Shown: positions 1-7,779, counted from the first letter of the stretch. The stretch is 10,685 nucleotides of DNA from DATKGP01 sp035510775 (GCA_035510775.1 DATKGP010000057.1:1-10685); one strand, 5' to 3'. Made by a program: numbers and translations. The notes: generated from the sequence alone by a model not told the origin.

Positions 1-1617
1 CCCCAAGGCAATTTTGTAGGCTTTTGGCAGCTGTTTGAGGCGGCTGAAAAACTTCTGCCGCCAGGCCGGAGCGGTGAGAACGGCCACTGCCGCAAGATAA
101 ATGAGTAACTCTGGCGGGTAGGCGAAAAGTGAACCGAAGCCAATTTTGATAGTGCTAAAGAACAGCGATAGGACAAAAAGGCTAATAATTATCAGCGGGT
201 AGTTTTGCCAGAGTCGTCGGTGGTCATCCTGCTCGACAATATTACTCGCCACGGATGAGGAAGGGATACTAGTCGGGCTGGCATTATCAGCTGGCTGTTG
301 GCGACTGGTTGATTGGGTCTCCTCGTCACGGTCGGCGTGACCCTTCATCAAAGCCGCCAAGACGAGAAAACAGGCCATTATCAGGCCGTAAAACAAGATG
401 TTATTGAACTCGGAGCCGACGAGCAGTGCCAAGGCGTAGCCAAAAATTACCCCTCCCAACAGCTGGCGACGACGCCAAAGTTTGTAGGATATTCTTAACA
501 GGCTGGCGTAAAAAGCCAGATAGATACCTAGGCCAATTATTCCAGTGGTGGCAAAAATATTCAAAATCGAGCTGTCCGAGGCCATACCCGACATTTGACC
601 CTGCTGACTACCGGTCATTAGACCGTCTTTAATCGCCGCGTAGCCGTAGGTGTTGTAGCCGACGCCGATTAACCAGTGCCGCTTACTCAAACTCCAAGCT
701 CTGCCCAGCGATAACGCTCGATCGGCAGCGCTCTCATCACCGGACAAGGCGTTTAGGCTGGTATTATTAGTTGCTCCTTGGCTAAATGTTGTTCGATTAA
801 AGAAGCTAAGGCCTTCGCTAATCCGCCCGCTTAACCGGTTTGGAAACAGCAGGACGACCAGGAAAATGGCTGCGATGACCAAGCTAGTTCTCCAAGAGCG
901 CTGAAAAGCCACGGCCGTTAGGGCGACAAAGCCCATTAGCCAGCCAGAGCGCGAGTAGGTGAAGTAGAGCGCCAGCCAAGCGCCGACAAAGAACAGCCAC
1001 CAGAAAAACTTGACCTTACCTTGAGCCTCGAGAGCCTTCGACAATATTATTGTCTGAACTAAGACAATGAAAGCCGCCAGATAGTTTGGATCGAAGAAAG
1101 TCGAGAGCATCCGACCCATATGCGGATCCCAGCCATAGGCGGTCATAAAACTAAAATCTGGTAGGAAAATCAGCTGGACGTAACCGGCCAAAATTATCGC
1201 CCCGCTGCAAACGAGGAAGTATCGAAGAAACGTCGCCTTCTCCTCCTGCCAGTAGGCGTATACCAAGTAGGCGAGGTGAAGAACCGTCGCCAACTTCAGC
1301 CAGTAAAGAAAGCCAACCACGAGTTGGTGATGGGTGAAGCTGCCAAAGTTAAGAATCAGGCTAATTAGCGCCCAGGCTTCAAACAAAAGTAGCCACTTCC
1401 AGATTGGCGAGCGCCAGATCAAACGGAAAAGTTCCCTCAACTGACAACGAGCCAAAAGCCATATCAGCGCCACCGCGTTGACTATCCCGAGAAAAATATT
1501 GAGTAGACTGACCGCCTCGTGGATATTATTCCCGAAGGTCAGGCGTACCGCCTGGCCGGCAAAGACAGCGGCGAAAAGTCCGAGCGGGAGCAGCCAAAAA
1601 AGTTTCTTCAATTTCAT
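1..1617 (-). CDS. O-antigen ligase/polymerase-like polytopic membrane protein (C-terminus beyond window)
   Basis: The frame is open from the ATG at 1617 to the window edge, giving 539 codons without a stop, so the protein is longer than 539 residues. It is a hydrophobic multi-span protein of the Wzy/WaaL (Wzy_C) type, which polymerises or ligates lipid-linked glycans on the outer side of the membrane. Family-like marks are TFFDPNYLA (173-181), TYSRSGWL (220-227), a long extracytoplasmic loop (about 260-345), HWLIGVGYNTY (314-324) and SSILNIFATTGIIGL (349-363). After the last family-like helices (about 388-424) comes a polar Ser/Gln/Asp-rich linker (about 427-468), then at least two more membrane spans (about 473-490 and 503-517). 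This tail is longer than the usual 400-450 residues of the family, and what follows is unknown. The start overlaps the upstream glycosyltransferase stop as ATGA; only a weak GAAGAA precedes it. Ligase versus polymerase cannot be settled from sequence alone. Confidence 0.85.
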   Translation of the reverse strand, partial: MKLKKLFWLLPLGLFAAVFAGQAVRLTFGNNIHEAVSLLNIFLGIVNAVALIWLLARCQLRELFRLIWRSPIWKWLLLFEAWALISLILNFGSFTHHQLVVGFLYWLKLATVLHLAYLVYAYWQEEKATFLRYFLVCSGAIILAGYVQLIFLPDFSFMTAYGWDPHMGRMLSTFFDPNYLAAFIVLVQTIILSKALEAQGKVKFFWWLFFVGAWLALYFTYSRSGWLMGFVALTAVAFQRSWRTSLVIAAIFLVVLLFPNRLSGRISEGLSFFNRTTFSQGATNNTSLNALSGDESAADRALSLGRAWSLSKRHWLIGVGYNTYGYAAIKDGLMTGSQQGQMSGMASDSSILNIFATTGIIGLGIYLAFYASLLRISYKLWRRRQLLGGVIFGYALALLVGSEFNNILFYGLIMACFLVLAALMKGHADRDEETQSTSRQQPADNASPTSIPSSSVASNIVEQDDHRRLWQNYPLIIISLFVLSLFFSTIKIGFGSLFAYPPELLIYLAAVAVLTAPAWRQKFFSRLKQLPKAYKIALG

Positions 1618-2702
1618 ATTTCTTCAAGCAGTTTTTGATAGCTGATTATCATTTTATCCTGATTAAACTGGGAGTGCCACCGAGAGTAGGCGACCGGGGA
1701 TTTTTTCTCCAGTCCCGCGGTCGAGTCGATTGCTTCGCTCAAGGCCGCCCGCCAGCCGTCTTCGTCGTTCGAGCCGACGAGCCAACCGTTTTGGTCATCA
1801 ACCAGCTCGCGGTTGCCGCCAACATTGCTGGCGATAACCGGTAGCCCGAAGCTCATCGCCTCCATAATGGCCACCGACAGATTCTCTTTGTCCGAATTAT
1901 TTATCAAGACATCGTGAGATGAATAAATGTCTTTAAGATTATCCTGGCGACCGAGGAAAGTGATTTTATCAGACAAGTTTTCCGCTCGGCAGAAGGCTCG
2001 GAGCGGCTCTTCTAGCGGACCCGAGCCGACCAACGTCAATGTCCAATCGTCTCGGTTCAAGTTTTTTAGCCGCTCGATGACCGCTCGTTGACCTTTGTTA
2101 GCCTCCAGAGTTCCAACCATCAGGAATTTTCTTGGCTTGTCGAAAGTCCTAGAGATTGTCTTGTCTGGCCCGGTAATGCCGTTATGAATCACTAAAACTT
2201 TCTCGTCCGGGCAGCCGAACTGGTCAATTAGAATTTTCCGGTGAGCTTGGGAGACTGTCACTATTCGGTCGGCTCGTTTAAAGGCAAACCGGTAGGCCCA
2301 GAGTTTAATCGGCCTAAGCCAGCCAGAAACGTCACGTTTCTGCTCGAAATAATGGAAGATTAAAACCAGCGGCACTCTGGCTCGTCCGGCGGAGAGGATC
2401 GCGGCGGTATTGGCGTACGGCGACCACATATTGGCGACCACCACCGAGGCACCGGTACGTTTAATCATTCGCGTCAACTGGCCGGCCTTAAAAATATTCA
2501 GCTTCGATTGGTCAGCGAGATAGGAAACTTCAAGGTTGCTTGACCGCGCGTTGAAACCGGAGGCTTCGAGACTGGGACGAATTTTCGGGTTCAAAACCAG
2601 CTGACTGCCTGGGCTATTTTTACCCAGTCCGATCGATAGTTCGTCCAAAATCTTTTCGGCGCCAGAGTAGTAGCTGCTATCGCTGTAGAAAAATATCTTC
2701 AT
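1614..2702 (-). CDS. GT4-family glycosyltransferase (GT-B fold)
   Basis: A 362-residue protein, close to the usual length for retaining GT-B enzymes of family GT4, which move a sugar from a nucleotide donor to a lipid-linked or glycan acceptor at the cytoplasmic face of the membrane. The N-terminal half has the acceptor-side YYSGAEKIL segment (11-19). The C-terminal Rossmann half has HNGI (173-176), FLMVGTLEANKGQ (193-205), the TLVGSGPL strand and turn (223-230), and the donor-binding EX7E motif with E273 and E281, followed by GLPVIASNVGGNREL (286-300). No signal peptide or obvious membrane span is seen. The gene overlaps both neighbours by 4 bp (ATGA), so it is very probably translationally coupled to the GT2 gene upstream and the ligase gene downstream. 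No Shine-Dalgarno is visible before the ATG, which fits coupling. The sugar specificity cannot be read from the sequence. Confidence 0.92.
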   Translation of the reverse strand: MKIFFYSDSSYYSGAEKILDELSIGLGKNSPGSQLVLNPKIRPSLEASGFNARSSNLEVSYLADQSKLNIFKAGQLTRMIKRTGASVVVANMWSPYANTAAILSAGRARVPLVLIFHYFEQKRDVSGWLRPIKLWAYRFAFKRADRIVTVSQAHRKILIDQFGCPDEKVLVIHNGITGPDKTISRTFDKPRKFLMVGTLEANKGQRAVIERLKNLNRDDWTLTLVGSGPLEEPLRAFCRAENLSDKITFLGRQDNLKDIYSSHDVLINNSDKENLSVAIMEAMSFGLPVIASNVGGNRELVDDQNGWLVGSNDEDGWRAALSEAIDSTAGLEKKSPVAYSRWHSQFNQDKMIISYQKLLEEI

Positions 2703-3676
2703 CGAAAAACTGGGTGAGTTTGGCTGTATCCTCTTTTGATGCCGGCCAAAGCCGAGGCTAGCGCCGGGGCGTTTTTGATCAGGATGAGCATTATCCGGCT
2801 GGTTCGGTCTCCCTGCCCGGCGGCCTGTTGGTAGCGAATTTTCGCCTCGTCAATTCTCATCTCGTCGATGGCGGCATTGCCAGCCCGTCTGGTCACCATC
2901 CGCAAACGAGCCTTAATCTGTGATTTTTCCGCCTCGTTTAAGTCACTGCGAGCCAAAATCTTGGCGGCAAACAGGGTTTCGTCTTGCAGAGCCCGTTCGG
3001 CGGCAGTCTTGGAGTGCGAGAGGCTGCCCTCGTGCCAACGCCAGTAGGCCAAAACCTCTGGCAAGATAGCGACTTGGCGAGGGTCGTCAAGAATGGCGCG
3101 CAAAGACAAATCGTACTCGTCGCTGCCCAGTAGCCGCTCGTCGAAAGGATGCTCTAGCAAATATGGCCGGCGGGCAATCATGCAACTGGTGCTGGCTAGA
3201 ACCGGCCCGTCTAGAACCAGTTGGCGGATAGTGTCGGGGTTAACCCGAGCCGGGTCGCTCCAAAAGTTACCTAGCGATTTATTTCTGTCAGTATCGACGA
3301 TTTCAACGTTACAACCCAAAATCTGGATCTCTGGATGGTTATCGAGAAACTCGACCTGGCGAGCTAGTTTTTCCGCCTTCCACCAGTCGTCGTGATCACA
3401 GAAGGCCACGTACTCGGCCGTAGCCAGACGAACACCTTCGTTCTTAGTTGGAGCCGGGCAGCCGCCTTGACGCGGCATCCTGTGATAGGTGATTTTTTTG
3501 TTCCCCACGGCGAGTTTTTTGACGATGGCGTCACTGCCATCAGTGGATATATCATCAATAACGTAGATGTGAAAATCGGTGAAGGTTTGGTCGAGAATCG
3601 ACCGGATAGTTTTTTCAATAAACTCGGCGGCGTTGTAGAGCGGGATAATTACGGCAACTTTGTTTTGGCTAGTCAT
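2699..3676 (-). CDS. GT2-family glycosyltransferase (GT-A fold)
   Basis: A 325-residue inverting glycosyltransferase of family GT2. The nucleotide-binding N-terminus reads VAVIIPLYNAAEFI (7-20) with the DD pair at 41-42 and DGSD at 46-49. The metal-binding DXD is in CDHDDWW (93-99, D94-H-D96). A candidate catalytic-base region is SDEYDL (185-190), and YWRWHEGSLS (211-220) matches the late W/H motif seen in many capsule and O-antigen GT2 enzymes. The C-terminal 90 residues are basic and helical, ending in a modestly hydrophobic stretch (about 290-312) that may sit on the membrane. The start overlaps the flippase stop by 8 bp, and its own stop overlaps the next gene as ATGA. Its role is inferred as adding one sugar to the lipid-linked repeat unit exported by the neighbouring flippase; donor and acceptor are unknown. 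Confidence 0.92.
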   Translation of the reverse strand: MTSQNKVAVIIPLYNAAEFIEKTIRSILDQTFTDFHIYVIDDISTDGSDAIVKKLAVGNKKITYHRMPRQGGCPAPTKNEGVRLATAEYVAFCDHDDWWKAEKLARQVEFLDNHPEIQILGCNVEIVDTDRNKSLGNFWSDPARVNPDTIRQLVLDGPVLASTSCMIARRPYLLEHPFDERLLGSDEYDLSLRAILDDPRQVAILPEVLAYWRWHEGSLSHSKTAAERALQDETLFAAKILARSDLNEAEKSQIKARLRMVTRRAGNAAIDEMRIDEAKIRYQQAAGQGDRTSRIMLILIKNAPALASALAGIKRGYSQTHPVFR

Positions 3677-5132
3677 TAACTGGGGTCTTTCCGCGGAGCA
3701 TCATCCCGAGTACCCGACGGCTTTTCGGCAGAATCAGCGCCATGGTGCCAAAGTAGAGAACGGCCGTCACCGCAAACCGCAACAGCAACGACTGCGGCGA
3801 GACGATGACTAGGAACGCCACACCCGGCAGGGTGGCCAGTATCAGAAGAAAAATTTGGCCAAACGGTAGACGATACTGAAACTTTTTTATGAAGTAGCCA
3901 GCCGTTAGAATCAAGATTACTACCTCGGTGATGGCTGTCACTCCCATGGTCGTTAGGTACGAGTAATGTGGCACAAATACAATATTCAAACCGATATTCA
4001 CCGCCAGGCAGACAAAGTTGAAGACCAGCAAAATTCGCATTTTTTCAGCGGCCAACAGAGCGGTATAGAAGACGCTGCTCAAGTAGTTGAGGGCGCAGAA
4101 GACCAAGGCGATTGAGAGAATCGACTGGGCGTAGATTTGGTGACCGGCGAAAGTCACCGTGCTGGTAGTCAGAAATTCTCGACCGCCGATTATTTTAATC
4201 AGGTCGTAGTTGAACCATTGGCCGTAGAGAGCGATTGGCAGAGCCAGCGAAAACAGCACCAGAAACGATCGGCTGACGTATTCGAGAAACTTGGCTTTGT
4301 CCACCTTGAAACTCTCAACCAGAGTTGGGAAGAGGGCGCCGACAAAGATGCTCGAAACCGCCGAAATAATTTCCGTTACTTTGACAACGATGCCGTAGAT
4401 ACCGACATCGACCGCCGGCTTGAGCCAAGACAGGATAATCACGTCCACTCGGTAGAAAGTGACGTAGAGCAGCTGAATTAGGCCGAGCAAGAAAACTGTT
4501 CGGTAGTAGACCGACCAGGAATAGCCGAAGACTCGCGGACGAATTAGGCCGACTAACCGATTGAGACCGCCCCAGTTAATGAGGACGTTGGCCAGGGCGG
4601 CAAAAGTAGTGGCGGCGATAAAGTACTCTAAACCGTAGCCCTTAATCATGCCGAAGAAGACCAGAACGAGGTTGATGAGCCGCGACAGAGCCTCGGCGAC
4701 GGTCGGGTGCACCATCCGGTACTCGCTCTGATAGACCGCGACTAAGACGTTGTTTAGGCTGCTGGAAAGAACAAAAATCGAGAGAATCCAAAACGACTCT
4801 CGGACGGCAATGGAAAAGTGCCCAAGGTAGACTACCAGTGCCCCGATAATCAACGTTGCCAGGGTGACGACCAGCTTGATGCCGGCGATTTCGCTGACGA
4901 CCTTGGCCTTGTCGTCGGTATTGGAGACGCCGTGAATGGTCGACCAGAAGAAACCAAAGTCCGAGAAAGTAATAATCAGGGTGGCCACGGCCAGAGCGGT
5001 AGTGAATTCGCCGTAGTCGTGAACCCCCAAGCGGCGGGTGATGATCGCCACTATACCCAGCGAACACATGTAGCCGAAGATTCGTCCAATGTATTGCACG
5101 GTAACCGACCTGGCGATTCGTTGGAGTGACAT
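3669..5132 (-). CDS. Wzx-type polysaccharide flippase (MATE/MVF-like)
   Basis: A 487-residue, strongly hydrophobic protein with about 12-14 predicted membrane spans, the normal size and look of Wzx/RfbX flippases of the MOP superfamily. These move undecaprenyl-linked glycans from the cytoplasmic to the outer side of the membrane. Family-like features are the N-terminal amphipathic segment, then RRLGVHDYGEF (33-43) and the FSDFGFF turn (56-62), matching the usual 'LG..dyG' and 'dlGl' signatures; repeated charged half-helix junctions follow through the rest. It is the first gene of the minus-strand operon and directly upstream of two glycosyltransferases and a ligase/polymerase-like gene, which supports a polysaccharide rather than drug-export role. 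The ATG at 5132 lies only 9 nt from a good -10 box and has no Shine-Dalgarno, so the message is probably leaderless or nearly so. Confidence 0.9.
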   Translation of the reverse strand: MSLQRIARSVTVQYIGRIFGYMCSLGIVAIITRRLGVHDYGEFTTALAVATLIITFSDFGFFWSTIHGVSNTDDKAKVVSEIAGIKLVVTLATLIIGALVVYLGHFSIAVRESFWILSIFVLSSSLNNVLVAVYQSEYRMVHPTVAEALSRLINLVLVFFGMIKGYGLEYFIAATTFAALANVLINWGGLNRLVGLIRPRVFGYSWSVYYRTVFLLGLIQLLYVTFYRVDVIILSWLKPAVDVGIYGIVVKVTEIISAVSSIFVGALFPTLVESFKVDKAKFLEYVSRSFLVLFSLALPIALYGQWFNYDLIKIIGGREFLTTSTVTFAGHQIYAQSILSIALVFCALNYLSSVFYTALLAAEKMRILLVFNFVCLAVNIGLNIVFVPHYSYLTTMGVTAITEVVILILTAGYFIKKFQYRLPFGQIFLLILATLPGVAFLVIVSPQSLLLRFAVTAVLYFGTMALILPKSRRVLGMMLRGKTPVND

Positions 5133-5141
5133 GTTGATTTG

Positions 5142-5171
5142 ATTCTACCGTTTCTTGGCGATTTTTCCCAA
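5142..5171 (-). promoter_or_regulatory. Promoter of the polysaccharide operon
   Basis: On the minus strand, TTGGGA (5171-5166) and TAGAAT (5147-5142) are separated by 18 bp, four of six and five of six matches to the sigma-70 consensus. The expected transcription start is about 5135, leaving only a few bases before the flippase ATG at 5132. The gap from the -10 to the ATG is 9 nt, too short for a normal leader with a ribosome binding site. Confidence 0.6.
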
Positions 5172-5178
5172 TTGAAAC

Positions 5179-5206
5179 TTGTTTTTACTCGGTCGGATGT
5201 TAAGCT
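5179..5206 (+). promoter_or_regulatory. Extended -10 promoter of the dockerin/cohesin gene pair
   Basis: TGTTAAGCT (5198-5206) reads as an extended -10 (TGn followed by TAAGCT), with a weak TTGTTT -35 candidate (5179-5184) 16 bp upstream. The ATG at 5216 is 9 nt from the box, so this transcript would also be almost leaderless, although GAAGAAA just before the ATG could act as a weak ribosome site. Its core lies back to back with the operon promoter on the other strand, so the two could compete or share a regulator. Confidence 0.45.
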
Positions 5207-5215
5207 GAAGAAACG

Positions 5216-6376
5216 ATGCGAAGCCTGCGATGGGGTGTGTTGGTGATAATGTTGACGGGTCTGCTGCCTTCAGTCGGCCTAACGAAAGCTACCGACACGT
5301 CGCTATCTGCGTATTTAAATAACCAGAACTACAACAACCTTGTTTCTGATGGCGACTTTTTGGACATTGGCTCGATGAGCGTGGCCGATATTCAGAACTT
5401 CATCGCCGGCAAAGGCGGCTACCTGGCCAGCGCCCCTTCTAGTCAGTTGGGAGACGGAGCGGCCGGCCGGAGCGCCGCCCAGATAATTTACGACGCCGCC
5501 CGCGGTCTTTATGACGCCGCTGTCGGCTGCTCCCACGGTGTTTGCGTCAATAGCTCGACCGGCACCATCAGCCCGAAGGCGATTCTTCTAACTTTACAGA
5601 AAGAGCAGAGCCTAGTGACGCGGAGCGATAATAGCCAGTCTGCCCTTGATCACGCTATGGGCTACGGCTGTCCAGATTCTGGCGGCTGCGACCCGAAATA
5701 CCTGGGCTTTTCCAACCAAGTAGGCTGGGGGGCTTGGCAGCTGCGCTACAACGAAATGGCCTCGGCCGACGCCAGCAAGCACAGCTACGTTACCCCCTAC
5801 TACGCTGGCAACGTCACCACTATCACCGACTGGGATGGCGCCCGTTCAGTCTACTTCTCCGACAGCGCCACTGCTGCACTCTTCCGTTACACCCCACATA
5901 CCTACTACGGCAACTACAACTTCTGGCAGCTCGGCATCAACTGGTTCGGCTTCGGCGCCGGTAGCGGTAACCCAGGCTCGGTCAACGACACCTCAAGCGC
6001 CTCGGGACGAATGTATGCCAGCGGAACGTATTTGGTGAAGAGTTTCAAAACCACCGATACCACCGTGACCTTTAATGGCCAAGTCGTCGCCAGCCCGGGC
6101 TCGACAACTTGGCAATATCAATTCACCCCCGACATTGGCACCCACAGCTACGTCTTTGGCTATAGTACTGGCGAGAATAAAACCATTACCATCGAGAAGC
6201 ACAAGAATGGCGACATCAACGGCGATGGCAAAGTCGACATCCTTGACCTCTCGTTGCTGGCTCAGGCCTGGGGTCAGAACGTTCCCGACGACGACTGGCG
6301 CAATCTCAATCCAGAAACGGACAAAGTCGTTAACATTTTAGACTTGTCTATTTTCGCCAGTGGCTGGGGCGGGTAG
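5216..6376 (+). CDS. Secreted lysozyme-like protein with C-terminal type I dockerin
   Basis: A 386-residue exported protein. A signal peptide is seen (positive MRSLRWG, hydrophobic core 8-22, likely cut near 23-27). Residues about 55-246 form a conserved domain I recall from actinobacterial and CPR surface proteins. It has ISPKAILLTLQKEQSL (118-133), resembling the helix that carries the catalytic Glu in goose-lysozyme and transglycosylase folds (E130 would be that residue), then MGYGCPDSGGC (148-158), FSNQVGWGAWQL (165-176) and FWQLGINWFGFG (236-247). C105/C110 and C152/C158 could form disulfides. A beta-rich segment follows (265-328). The C-terminus is a dockerin: loop one has D333, N335, D337, K339, D341 and D344, a full EF-hand-like calcium loop, then LSLLAQAWG. 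The second repeat (365-376) is degenerate, with N365 and E367 replacing the usual D and N and no Gly at position 6, followed by LSIFASGWG. The enzyme activity is inferred; a glycan-binding or adhesion role is the alternative. Confidence 0.85.
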   Translation: MRSLRWGVLVIMLTGLLPSVGLTKATDTSLSAYLNNQNYNNLVSDGDFLDIGSMSVADIQNFIAGKGGYLASAPSSQLGDGAAGRSAAQIIYDAARGLYDAAVGCSHGVCVNSSTGTISPKAILLTLQKEQSLVTRSDNSQSALDHAMGYGCPDSGGCDPKYLGFSNQVGWGAWQLRYNEMASADASKHSYVTPYYAGNVTTITDWDGARSVYFSDSATAALFRYTPHTYYGNYNFWQLGINWFGFGAGSGNPGSVNDTSSASGRMYASGTYLVKSFKTTDTTVTFNGQVVASPGSTTWQYQFTPDIGTHSYVFGYSTGENKTITIEKHKNGDINGDGKVDILDLSLLAQAWGQNVPDDDWRNLNPETDKVVNILDLSIFASGWGG

Positions 6377-6387
6377 TATCTAAATAG

Positions 6388-7779
6388 ATGAAACGAACTA
6401 GGCTTATTATACTCTCGGTTCTAGCAACCTTAGTTACCCTTTTGCCTCTGTGGCCAGCAGTGACTCTTGCTGCCGGGATTTCCGTCTCGGGCGGGGGTAA
6501 CTATGCCGTCGGCCAGACGCTAACCGTTACCGTCGTCGCCACCGGTACCACCTTTAATGCCTTTCACGGTACTATTTCAATGACTGGTTCGGCAGCGAGC
6601 GTCTCCACCGTCAGCTACGACCCCAGCGTTCTTTGGGTTAGCACCCCGGGAGTCGGCAAGACCTTCGACGGAGCCTTAGCAGGAAAGACCGCAACTTCAT
6701 TTACCGTAGCCACCATTAAGCTAAAAGCTACCAAGGTTGGCTCTGGATCTATCGGCGTCTCAGATGTTGTTCTTGTGAATGGTAGTAATGGGTCGGTCGG
6801 CACTTCCGGCGGCTCGACTTCGTTTACTATCGGCCGAGCGCCGACCCCACCAGGTGGAGTGGCTGTCAGCTCCACCACCCATCCCGACCAATCACAATCT
6901 TACGAAGCGACGACCGTGGTTTTGAACTGGACTGCTCCGACTAACGGCGCCACTGGCTACTCCTACGTCTTCGACACCGCCGACGGCACCACCCCACCGA
7001 CAACCGTCACTAGCACCGCTACCACCATCACTTACGACAACGTCGCCATCGGCAACCACTTCTTCCACATCCGGGCTCTCAACGGCGATGGTTGGGGCGC
7101 GACCACCGAGTTTGCGGTCAACGTTAAGGAGCCGGCCGCCAAAGTCGACTCAACCCTCGGGGCGCCGACTATTACCACCGTCGCCAAGACCGCCAATTTC
7201 CAGACCGACCTGAACAAGGGCACGGTTAGCGGGGTGACCATCAGCGGCACCGGTGGCCTGGCTGACTACACAATGAATTTGAGTTTCGACCCGAAAGACC
7301 GCCTGCCGGCAGAACTTTTTGCCCCGGTCGCCACCGCCACCAGCACTGACAAAACTGATGCTGGCGTCGGCGCCACCGATGGCGCTACAACACCTCCGGC
7401 AGTGACCCCGGCGACAACAACGGCTTTGACCCCGCTTCAAACCACTCCCAACGCCGACGGCAGCTGGTCAATTTCTTTCAACTACCCGATCCCGAGCGGC
7501 TTTTACACGCTTACTGCTCAAAGCCAGGAGGACAAAGTTCTTTCACCCGCCTCTGCCCCAGTCTACTTGGAGGTTAGTGTCGCGGGTGGCGGCAGCGTTA
7601 AGTTCATTACCGCCACCGATCAATACGCCAAGTCTAGCGCCGTCAAAGTCCTGGGAATTAATTTCAAAAGTCCGACTCAACTTTGGGCTATAATCGCTGG
7701 CATTGTTGTCCTGCTGTTGGCCCTGGCCGCTGGTGGCTTTTATTGGTGGGTTCGCCGCGGCTTTGGTCAAAAAATCTGA
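6388..7779 (+). CDS. Membrane-anchored cohesin-like / FN3 surface protein
   Basis: A 463-residue protein with a signal peptide (basic start MKRTR, core to about 27, likely cut near LAA-G at 27-30). Residues 30-149 are a cohesin-like beta-sandwich: VGQTLTVTVVATGTTFNAFH (41-60), VSYDPSVLWV (75-84), a Gly-rich stretch, VATIKLKATKVGSGSIGV (107-124) and DVVLVNGSNGSV (126-137), in the order expected for type I cohesins (strand pattern, the YDP turn, and the 'a.i.fk...G.s.i' pattern). Residues about 151-247 look like an FN3 domain (PPGGVAV, VVLNWTAPTNGATGYSYVF, HFFHIRALNGDGWG). A third beta-rich region (258-398) contains a Thr/Ala/Pro-rich stretch (314-353). One membrane helix (about 432-454) and a short basic tail (RRGFGQKI) anchor it with the bulk outside. 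It lies 11 bp after the dockerin gene with no clear Shine-Dalgarno and no terminator between, so co-transcription is likely. Dockerin binding is inferred from the pairing. Confidence 0.8.
   Translation: MKRTRLIILSVLATLVTLLPLWPAVTLAAGISVSGGGNYAVGQTLTVTVVATGTTFNAFHGTISMTGSAASVSTVSYDPSVLWVSTPGVGKTFDGALAGKTATSFTVATIKLKATKVGSGSIGVSDVVLVNGSNGSVGTSGGSTSFTIGRAPTPPGGVAVSSTTHPDQSQSYEATTVVLNWTAPTNGATGYSYVFDTADGTTPPTTVTSTATTITYDNVAIGNHFFHIRALNGDGWGATTEFAVNVKEPAAKVDSTLGAPTITTVAKTANFQTDLNKGTVSGVTISGTGGLADYTMNLSFDPKDRLPAELFAPVATATSTDKTDAGVGATDGATTPPAVTPATTTALTPLQTTPNADGSWSISFNYPIPSGFYTLTAQSQEDKVLSPASAPVYLEVSVAGGGSVKFITATDQYAKSSAVKVLGINFKSPTQLWAIIAGIVVLLLALAAGGFYWWVRRGFGQKI

Noticed and set aside
313..632. 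Plus-strand open frames of 61 and 68 codons.
   Set aside because: They lie opposite the long uninterrupted minus-strand membrane protein, have no ribosome sites and no recognisable protein features.
3093..3679. Plus- and minus-strand open frames of 84-100 codons inside the GT2 gene.
   Set aside because: The GT2 frame has full family motifs over the same bases; these are out-of-frame or antisense shadows in moderately GC-rich DNA.
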